Origin: Litoditis marina
Taxonomy: Eukaryota > Nematoda > Chromadorea > Rhabditida > Rhabditidae
Length of the DNA: 64,000 nucleotides
Assembly (NCBI GenBank): GCA_964036275.1
Contig: OZ038435.1
Span: 2,046,001-2,110,000, forward strand
Direction of reading: 5' to 3'
Shown: in pieces, positions 56,201 through 64,000 of the stretch
Layout of the letters: every line of letters begins with the position of its first letter
Numbering within the stretch: the stretch's first letter is position 1
Notes under the pieces: model-generated
What the model saw: only the letters and a program-made list of their open reading frames with translations
Told to the model about the DNA's origin: nothing
The model's database searches: none
Program-made: the position numbers and the translations under genes

Positions 56201-59200
56201 TAAAAATCGAAATTATTGTTGAAATCATGATTTTTCTTCCACTTCATCGGAAAATTGGGCACCCGGAAAAACCTAGGGTGTTTCGGGGAAATGGAATTTC
56301 CGGGAAATCCCCGAGAACGTTCAAGGTATTTTCAGGGTGAAATGGAGGTATAAACTCTACAATTTCTCGATAATTTCTGGGTAACTCAGCATCGGGGAAA
56401 AGCATCGGAAAAAGGGCATGGATAAGCCTTTCGCCGCGGCAATCGCGTAACCCGTACTAGATACGGCGCGGCCAGGGGTGCCGTGATTTGATATTTTGGA
56501 AATTATCAGCTCAACATCGAGGTCTGAATATCGATAGGGATGATACAATGAAGTTCATTTCATGAAGTTTTTACTAATGAAATATGCACTTCTATTCTCT
56601 TCATATATTATTAATATTTTGAAAAATATTTTTTAGAAAAATATTTTTCAAGAAAATATATTTTTGATGACGTTTTCGAAAAATACTTTTACCAAGAAAA
56701 AATATTATTAGTTTTTTCAATCACGTGTGAAAAATTTCTGAGAAGTTACTGAGAAATTGTAAGGTGACAACCGGGAAATTCCCGGGATTTTTCGCGGTTT
56801 TCACCTTCTTTTCGCTCTGATCATTTCGCGAAATGATCCCGGAACGATTGAGGTAGCATCAGGGAAAAAATCGGGGAATTTCAGGGAAACCGGCGCTCCT
56901 GTGTTATTAGGAATATTTGTCTTTTGTCAAGTCAATGCTAATAATTGTTCGAACATTCTTCAAATTTCTAGAAATTGTTCGAATTGCAAATAGATTGATG
57001 CTTCTCGAATAGAATCTTTCTAAACTGGATTATTTTTGTTTTTGTCATCCTGAAACGTTTTTTCAAATACAAAACGGAAGAAAAGCGGCCATTCACTTTA
57101 ACTAAAACGGATTAAAAACTGACAATCGAGTGCAGTTAACATTAAGTAGAATACAAATATTCATTTAAATTAACTGTAATAAAGTAACTTGATGGGTTTA
57201 ATAATGATTTTTAGAACATTAGTGATGTTATGTCATGAATGATCAATCCAGACGCAGAGAGCCGCTGCGGCAATATTGAATTGAATCATTATTGCCGCAA
57301 CTGCTTTTGCGGCTGTCTGCGGCCCCGCCCGCAGACGCCCGCAGCCGCCCGCAGCCGCTTTTGCCCGCCGAAGTATGAATGCGCGGCAAAACGCCGAGAG
57401 CCGCCACCAGCCGCACATTTGATCAATAATCAGGGGCGCCATAAGTGCCCTACATACTTGGTGCGTCTGCGGGCGGCTGCGGGCGTCTGCGGCGCGGGTA
57501 AACTAGTGGTTTGCCCGCAGACGCCCGCAAACGCCCGCAGACGCCCGCAAACGCCCGCAGACGCCCGCAAACGCACTCCAATTGAAGTATGTATGCGCGT
57601 CTGCGGCTGGCTGCGGCGCGGTTTCCCTCATTTGAATTTCAATTAGAAAGTTCAAACTTATTGTTGAAATTATGATTCCCCTTCCCTTATTAGGAATATT
57701 TGTCATTTATCACATCAATGCTAATAATGTTTATCCCTCAATATTTGTAAATCACTTAATTAGCGTTGATCTCCAACTGGTCTGTGGAAAATTCGAATAT
57801 CATTATTAGATTACCGCTTACTGAATCAACTTCTTTCTAATCCTAAACGTTTTTTTTTTCATTCTGAAACTTTTTTTCAAATACAAAACAAAAGAAAATG
57901 AGAACTTTACTTCAAACTGGTTAAAAACCGATAATGATGTGCAGTGAACATCGAGTATTATACAAATATATAGTTAAATAAACTATACTAAAGTAACTTG
58001 ATGGTTTTAATAATGATTTTTAGAATATTAGTGATGATATGTCGAGAATAATCAATCCAGACGCAGAAAGCCGCTGCGGCAATATTGAATTGAATCATTA
58101 TTGCCGCAACTGCTTTTGCGGCTGTCTGCGGCCCCGCCCGCAGACGCCCGCAGCCGCCCGCAGACGCCCGCAGCCGCCCGAAGTATGAATGCGCGGCAAA
58201 ACGCCGAGAGCCGCCACCAGCCGCACATTTGATCAATAATCAGGGGCGCCATACTTATATCATATGCCGCCCGCAGACGCCCGCAGCCGCAGCGAAGTAT
58301 GTAGGGCACTATACTTATATCATATGCCGCCCGCAGACGCCCGCAGCCGCAGCCAAGTATGTAGGGCACTTTACAACGTGCAGTGGTAGGATACGATTGG
58401 GTGGGCAACTATATAACACTAAAGCTCTCTAAGAAACACGCACATAACCATTACATTGTCGTTAAAATTTTCGTTCAGTTAACATTGTACATTGAATTAC
58501 ACAGCTTTCAGCTTCCTGAGTAATTCTTCCTGAGTAAGAGTAATCTGAAAATTGTCAATCGTACTTGTTTCTTCCAGAATTTCTCCGGTCTGTTCTCCGA
58601 AGACAGTTATATCGACCCTGAAATCTTCATGGATCTCGCTCAACAGGTCAATGAGCCCTACAGAAAGGTTATGACAACACTGGCAGTTCAGTCGATTATG
58701 GTAGGTTGATTTACTATTTATTCCTGCATATATAAAAAAAACATAGAACAAGAAGTTTCAGAAGATGTTAGGAACAAATTGAGTCTCCAAAGGGATGAGA
58801 GCATAACTCTCTCATCTTTGGATCGAGGGGAGCGTTTTAGAAAAACAGTCGATTTCTCGCATCATCTATTGAAGCACATATGAAATGTTCTAAAATAAAA
58901 CAGCTACATCATTAACGTCTAGATAGGATTTCAACTGATTTGGTGCGCTTAGTCATCGTTCAGAGCAAATGTTTTTGCAGCCGCTCGGGTTGAGAAAACG
59001 ATGGATGATGAATATAAGTTATGCTTCAAATTGCTTTTTCTAAGTTTTCGAGATGTTTGTGTATTAAAAGTAGAGCATAAAAGGAGGGGCGAGTGATACA
59101 GTAATCTACGTGTACTACTGAAAGACTGCAGCCAAACTTCATTAGATTGTTCGAAGTGAGGTGTGAATTGGCGTGAGAACTCATAGTCACTTTTTTCAAT

Positions 59201-62200
59201 TCTCCATGTCCTACTCTCAACAAAAAAACTGAACAATAAACTCAACATAATTTTCAAGTACTACAACATTTGAGTGCATATAGTGATTTTTTGTTAACAG
59301 ACTCGCTGTCAGCAGCAGAGACAGCGGAAAGAGAGCCCCAGGATGGTAGAGCCAGCCAGGCCAGTCCCTCACGCGAGCTCAGCTGTGTCCTGCGATGTGA
59401 GTCTCATGTCAAACAGTGGTTTTTCAGTTGGATTAATGTGTTCAGTAATAAAAACTCGGTAATGTAAAACTAAAAGTCTTTTATACTGTTAGCCAATTGC
59501 ACAGTCACGTGCAACATGTTAAACACAGCAGAACTCGGAAACGTGCAATGATAAAGTGCACAACTCCTCATTAGATTGCCAGTTTTACGTGACTATTCAA
59601 TTTACATCTAGTATAGTACAACTTTTTTGTCCTGGGCACTGTGACAAAAATGTGCAGTTTTTGCAATTCTCCTATCCAGTATTTACACAAGTTGATTGAA
59701 GTCCAAATTCAAACCACTAGCGACAATGGTCGTTCTATTACTATTTCAGAGTTGTGATTTATTGATTTTTCGAAAATGCTGGAATTCCAGGGCCAAACGT
59801 TCTATCTATTCGAGCCCGTGTACGTGCACGACCTCGAGATTCTGAAGTGCACCCACCCTCTGGAAACCGAGAGAAAAGTGTCGCTGTTTTCGGTGGTGGA
59901 CCGGGTTGCGTTGGAACCAGTCACCGATCTCAAGTCGCTGGCACGCCAAGCTGTCTCGGAGTTCATGTCTAAGGTAGGCCGACATGTGATGAGAGAAATG
60001 TATACAAGATAATGTTTTCGATTTGGAATGTATTGAAATTGTACTTTTTCTCTGAATAGATCCCTCTTATTGAAAAACAGCCTGGAAGTTTTGTTGGCGA
60101 GTAGCGAAAGTTCACTTGAAAAGTGTTAGGGCTATGGAATCTCCAGTGAAGTTGCCCAAAATAGTGCACGTTGCTTCACACCACTTTTTTATTGAATATA
60201 AATATTGTATGTTTATTCCTATCTTCGGAGTTTGCTCACCGATCAATTTCCAGTTGTTCGAGATTGACGAAATTGTTTTGATGACCGGCTCCAAGCAGAC
60301 CACAATGGGATACGTATACGTGGGGAGTGAAGTGGTTCGAGCTCTTTTAGGTAGGTTATGTTTGAAATTAGATCTATTTCGTATTCCTAAATGAACAAGT
60401 TCACCAAGCATAGTTGGTCATTCGTTCATGATTTTGGTCCGGATACGACAGTTAGAAACAAAACGGCGATTAACTTTTGTCGGAATGCATGATCGTTGCT
60501 TGTTTTCGATTGGGGTTGAGAGTGCACCACTCTCTGCAGGTTTAATTGCACTAAAACTTTACAGTTACTATGACTGTCATTATAGGGACTTTCGAATGTA
60601 TGGTTCGACGTACACAGCATAATTTTTTGCAGCTAAACCTTCACTCTAATTTTCGAAATTTCCAGCTGTGATCGGAATGGGATACAGTGTGAGAATGACC
60701 CCCGCAACAAAAGCCGAACTGGCCGCGCATCTGGATACTTATCTGAAACGATTCTGGTCAGTTTTCCGTGAGACTTCGCTACGGTTGCACTAGGGTTGTA
60801 AATCGAGTTCAAAATTAGAAGTTTTCGAGTTTTGGGGAAAAAAATTGAGTTTTCGGCAAATTTGAGTCTATGCGAGTTTCAAATTCGACTTGACCGAACA
60901 TTTTCGAGTTTTTCGAGTTGATTCGAGTTTCCAGTTCGACTTCAACAACATACGGTTATTTCGTTTCATTGTGCTTGTAATTTGATTCATGTGCATTCCT
61001 AGCAGAATGTGAGAACTGTGTTGTAGTTAAAGATCAAACTACAGACCTGATGTTATAATTCTCCATACCTTACAGCGATAATCACCGAACAAACTACAAC
61101 AACACTTACGCCTCGTCGCTGCCACCCAATGAGACGAGGAAAGCGTCCCATTGTGCACTGGCCGCCTACCTAGACCATCTAGAACGACAGGTCAGAGGTC
61201 ACCTGATCTTGTTAGCAGATTTACAAGTCATTTTACCAGTTCTCACGACAATAAAATTTTGTAGCAAAACATAAGTGACATTGAACGATGATTGGTTTCT
61301 TTGTTGCAATGTTTGTGTCTACACACACATAGAAGAGGTCTTGGGAAAACATGAAAATTTACTCTACTTTCACCAAATACAGAATAATTAAACATTAATC
61401 AATTTTTGTTTAAACTGGTTTTCTGAAAAAGGTTAATAAATGGTATTCGAACACATTGTCATTGGTTGTTATTAGTATCAAAGTTCACACTGGCCGAGTG
61501 GTCAAGTGGTTAGCGTTCGGCTGTCGCTCCTTAGACCTGAGTTCGATCCCCGCTTGGCGCGGTATCTGTCTGGCGGACCGCATGAGCTGGTAACAATTCT
61601 CACCCATGCCTATCGCCACCACCCTCTACGGACTGTCCTTCTACGGTGGATATCGATATTATGTAGTTGTAAAATGATTTACAATAAAGCGACAAACGGA
61701 TGAAATAGGCTGTACACAAATTCATATATATATATATATATATATATTCACTGTAGGAGTACACGTAGAAGTAAAGTTAACTATATTATTTGTTGTTTTC
61801 AGAACGAGAGCGGCACTGACCAGGACCGAGTTCAACTTTTCGACGGAACCCATGAAACACCCACCTACTCTGAAACTGATGTCAAAATAGAACAAAATGG
61901 ACACGACTATGAGGTAAGATTTTTGGGTGAATTCTTTATTCAATCCGATATGTTGTTAACCTATGTTAACCACTTTGTAACCCCAAGTTCCCCCCAAAAT
62001 ACATCGCAAAAAAGAGTTGCAAAGGGGTTAACAAAAGGCTGAAGCAGATAACCCAGCTAAGGTTACCTGATAGGGTCAACAAACTACGCCGTTCCTTGTG
62101 GAGTTGGTCAGATTTCTGGTTTATCATGTATTATTACATGTCCAATATTTGTGGTCAATGTTATACTCGCTCTGTGAAATCCCCTCCGTGAACAAACGGA

Positions 62201-62333
62201 TGATAAACCAAAAACAATGATAAACCAAAAACGTCAAAGAGTTGTTTAATCTCAAACTTTCATTAAAGCACGGTAAACAAACATATTTGGCACAACATTA
62301 CACAACACTATATTATGTTATTTCTTTCAGTGA
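53224..62333 (+). CDS. Unidentified 430-aa protein, eleven exons
   Basis: Exons 53224-53376, 53957-54163, 55583-55696, 58578-58700, 59301-59396, 59791-59973, 60254-60350, 60666-60756, 61076-61190, 61803-61913 and a last exon starting at 62331 with the TGA stop join without a frame break. The ATG follows TTCTTTACAG by 5 nt (spliced-leader style). Residues 1-120 are basic, Pro/Ser-rich and probably disordered. Residues 159-199 (FSEDSYIDPEIFMDLAQQV) look helical. Residues 232-355 form the most globular part (FYLFEPVYVHDLEILK, LFEIDEIVLMTGSKQTTMGY, RALLAVIGMGYSVRMTPATK). The end is acidic. There is no signal peptide or membrane segment. I do not recognise the family. The exon 2 acceptor (GGATTGGCAG) is weak but the only in-phase choice. 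The last intron separates the final sense codon from the stop. Introns hold three MITEs, a 1.1-kb element, GC-rich minisatellites and a SINE. Confidence 0.8.
53389..53520 (+). repeat. CACGTGAAACATGTT MITE family, copy 3
   Basis: Lies 12 bp after the first donor of the 430-aa gene. It spans TATACTGTTCGTCAATTGCA to CTAGTGTAT, with the family core CAGTCACGTGAAACATGTTA. Confidence 0.8.
54411..55527. mobile_element. 1.1-kb dispersed element, copy 2
   Basis: Same element as 28982-30108, same orientation, with only scattered substitutions and a shorter GGC run. The tRNA-like segment is at 54949-55019 and the terminal hairpin at about 55198-55526. It sits in intron 2 of the 430-aa gene and ends about 55 bp before exon 3. 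Confidence 0.85.
55738..55872 (+). repeat. CACGTGAAACATGTT MITE family, copy 4
   Basis: Complete copy in intron 3 of the 430-aa gene, about 40 bp after the donor, from ATACTGTTAGTCAATTAATT to CTAGTATA. Confidence 0.8.
56035..56180. repeat. GC-rich CCCGCAGACG minisatellite, block 1
   Basis: Tandem 9-10 bp words (CGTCTGCGGG on one side, CCCGCAGACG on the other) meeting at GGGTAAACTAGTGGTTTGCC, so the block is itself an inverted repeat. It lies in intron 3. Confidence 0.9.
57170..57445. repeat. Duplicated segment with GC-rich minisatellite, copy 1
   Basis: Contains AATCCAGACGCAGAGAGCCG, a block of CCCGCAGACGCCCGCAGCCG words, and AACGCCGAGAGCCGCCACCA. The same order recurs at 57970-58255. Confidence 0.85.
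57455..57625. repeat. GC-rich CCCGCAGACG minisatellite, block 2
   Basis: Close relative of block 1 (56035-56180), with the same central GGGTAAACTAGTGGTTTGCC and a longer run of CCCGCAAACG/CCCGCAGACG units. Confidence 0.9.
57970..58375. repeat. Duplicated segment with GC-rich minisatellite, copy 2
   Basis: Second copy of 57170-57445, followed by two tandem 60-bp units, each TATACTTATATCATATGCCG plus CCCGCAGACGCCCGCAGCCG plus AAGTATGTAGGGCAC. All within intron 3, about 200 bp before exon 4. Confidence 0.85.
59488..59617 (+). repeat. CACGTGAAACATGTT MITE family, copy 5
   Basis: Copy in intron 5 of the 430-aa gene, from ATACTGTTAGCCAATTGCAC to CATCTAGTATA. It has CACGTGCAACATGTT at the core, one change from the family form. 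Confidence 0.8.
61489..61700 (+). mobile_element. tRNA-derived SINE family B, copy 2
   Basis: tRNA-like head GGCCGAGTGGTCAAGTGGTT (A-box region) and GAGTTCGATCCCC (B box). Body GGCGGACCGCATGAGCTGGT and an AATAAAGCG-containing tail follow. The head is closer to a functional Ser/Leu-type tRNA than in the 39103 copy. It lies in intron 9 of the 430-aa gene, sense orientation. Confidence 0.88.
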
Positions 62334-62506
62334 AATCCTCGACACACCTACCGGCGATCATTTTTGAGTGGATTTAGATATACTGTTTTTGTTGAACGTG
62401 TTACATTGTTATGATTTTGTTATGAATATTTGATCGAACTGATTCAAGCGCAAAATGAGCTCTTCCTCGTTCTGAGGAATGATGTAGTCAATTTAGTCAA
62501 GTATGT

Positions 62507-62785
62507 TTCGCTCGAAAATTGAAAAATATGGCGGGTGTCGAGATCAAAATTAAACGAAGATTAGCAAATGCTCACAAAACTGTAACATTATTGAATAATG
62601 GAACAGCTATACGCTATACTTGAACTTCTAATATTTCGAGTTTCATGCTGAATTCCGAATTCGAGGAATTTCCGTTCATTTTGAGTAATTCCGAGCTCTA
62701 ATTCCACAATTCTTGACAAAAACAGGAAATACAAAGTGTATGAGCAAATGTTTCATTGATTGGTTTCGCATTTGTTCGTAATGTA
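62507..62785 (+). repeat. 275-bp direct repeat, left of the tRNA
   Basis: Runs from TTCGCTCGAAAATTGAAAAA to TTTGTTCGTAATGTACA. A diverged copy begins at about 63726 and reaches the window edge. The two flank the tRNA-Arg gene. Confidence 0.85.
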
Positions 62786-62996
62786 CAAAAGTGTTGTTAT
62801 GATCACTGATTGTTGGTCAAAGAAGCTGGTACTGGCTTGGCATCAGATGGTTGGCCCTGGAAAACATAGTTATTGATTGAAGTTGGAATACTTGCAAATT
62901 GGTACTCAAAATTGACAGCGTCTTTCGATATCAATTAGGGAAACCCAGAAATAAAGTGTGCTGGGTTTGTTGGCGTTTCCAAAGACACCTGCATGT

Positions 62997-63069
62997 GGAC
63001 TCGTGGCGCAATGGATGACGCGTCTGCCTACGGAGCAGAAGATTGCAGGTTCGAATCCTGCCGAGTTCG
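62997..63069 (+). tRNA. tRNA-Arg (anticodon ACG)
   Basis: 73-nt cloverleaf. The acceptor stem GGACTCG pairs with CGAGTTC (one G-U), the D arm is GCGC..GCGT, the anticodon stem is TCTGC/GCAGA with loop CTACGGA (anticodon ACG at 63030-63032), and the T arm is GCAGG-TTCGAAT-CCTGC; discriminator G. No intron. A run of eight T's (63080-63087) downstream can stop pol III. All stems pair, so it looks functional, reading CGU and, after A-to-I editing, CGC/CGA. Confidence 0.95.
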
Positions 63070-63314
63070 AAATTTTTGTTTTTTTTCGCCAAGTTTAATC
63101 AATTCTCGATGTGGTTAAAAGAAGTCAACACACGCTCTTGACTCTGTATTTCTATAATGCTAGCACCGAGTGACACCAACAAAAAACACGGAAAAAAGGG
63201 CTTGCGCTGTCAGATTTACTCTTTCACAAAAGAATGAAACTTTCCAAATGTTCATTATTGTCAAGTCTTATACTGCTGGGCGCTACTGCCTGACTGTAGT
63301 ATAGGGTTCCGCCA

Positions 63315-63480
63315 GATCTTCGTTATAGTTTGATCTCGATATAAGGAACAAATCACGAAATTACACCGAAAACAACGGAATCAAACTACAGACACAGCGG
63401 GGCAAGAGATAGGGCAAGAAACATGGTTTCGGCTCGGGAGAGAACGAACCCTGTATACGGTACACATCTTTACTGCTGTT
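63315..63480. repeat. TTTGTAGTTTGATC palindromic family, representative copy
   Basis: ATAGTTTGATCTCGATATAA at one side and ATCAAACTACAGACACAGCG at the other form the family's inverted arrangement. Similar copies or halves occur near 15570, 28505, 42130, 47040, 48370, 50910, 51610, 52840, 61025 and 63705, often beside introns or gene ends. Confidence 0.7.
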
Positions 63481-63725
63481 CACAGAATGCAGTATATCGA
63501 GATTTCTTGATGAAGCAATATCTAAAACTTAGAAAACAGGTTAAATTGCACTTTTTTGAAAAGTCGAAAAACGCATGAAAATATGAACTACTGACAGTGT
63601 AGGGCAAATACTGTGTCAAATATGTATAATCCCCATGATGATGACATTAAATTAGACGAATCAACCCTACATCCCTATACGGGTAATGTTGCCCTAACCC
63701 GCTGTGTTTGTAGTTTGATCCCCGT

Positions 63726-64000
63726 TGCGTTTCGCTCGAAAATTGAAAATCGAGATCAAACTCAAACGAAGATTGGCAACTGCCTACTAAACTGTGACAT
63801 TATTAATTAACGGGACAGCTAAACGCCATACTTGAACTTCGAATATTTCGAGTTTCATGCTGAATTCCGAATTTCGAGGAATTTCCGTTCATTTTGAGTA
63901 CTTCCGAACTCGATTTTTACAATTCTTGACAAAAACAGTAAATACAAAGTGTATGAGCAAATGTTTCATTGATTGGTTTCGCATTGGTTCGTAATGTACA
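63726..64000 (+). repeat. 275-bp direct repeat, right of the tRNA (truncated by the edge)
   Basis: About 85-90% similar by eye to 62507-62785, through AAGTGTATGAGCAAATGTTT and GTACA at the last base. The true end may be beyond the window. Confidence 0.85.

Noticed and set aside
57233..58432. Open frames with repeated GVCGRLRA-like peptides
   Set aside because: Translations of the GC-rich minisatellite units on both strands, inside an intron of the 430-aa gene.

Overview
The window is eukaryotic and reads as a Caenorhabditis-type nematode chromosome arm. Support comes from small spliced genes with TTTCAG-type acceptors, splice acceptors 1-6 nt before start codons (spliced-leader style), a cuticle collagen, sperm MSP-domain genes with TATA boxes at a fixed distance from the ATG, nematode serpentine receptors, an F-box gene with a nematode-style C-terminal region, and very many short palindromic repeats. 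The species is not identified. All exon models were built by eye from GT/AG sites, reading-frame continuity and paralogue comparison. No search or expression data were used.

Layout. 1-6.1 kb: two arrays of one 169-bp satellite in opposite orientation around a spacer. 6.1-8.7 kb: repeats, including a tRNA-related element. 8.7-17 kb: a gene start (8721), then a probable SAP30-like gene (12801-16982) whose C-terminal exons match the Sin3-binding domain of SAP30. Between them lie a perfect 290-bp inverted repeat and a 130-bp satellite carrying TGACGTCA palindromes. 18.7-21.6 kb: a complete seven-exon cuticle collagen. 23.6-28 kb: a sperm neighbourhood with an intact MSP-domain (ssp/msd-type) gene, a possible remnant with the same promoter spacing, and a clearly broken major sperm protein pseudogene. 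29-32 kb: a 1.1-kb mobile element and a non-LTR ORF1-only insertion flanked by identical 324-bp direct repeats. 32.6-37.5 kb: exons of an F-box family gene with a damaged first junction. 38.5-50.7 kb: two divergent paralogous 7TM receptors with the same six-exon plan, with an inverted second copy of the sperm gene between them. 53.2-62.3 kb: an eleven-exon gene for a 430-residue protein I do not recognise, its introns packed with repeats. 63 kb: a tRNA-Arg(ACG) between two copies of a direct repeat.

The genes form no evident pathway. The coherent themes are sperm-specific genes in duplicated and decaying copies, chemoreceptor duplication, and heavy colonisation of introns by palindromic and tRNA-derived elements. 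Most lead observations are structural: the perfect fold-back, the CRE-bearing satellite, the very long insertion duplication, and the inverted satellite arrays.
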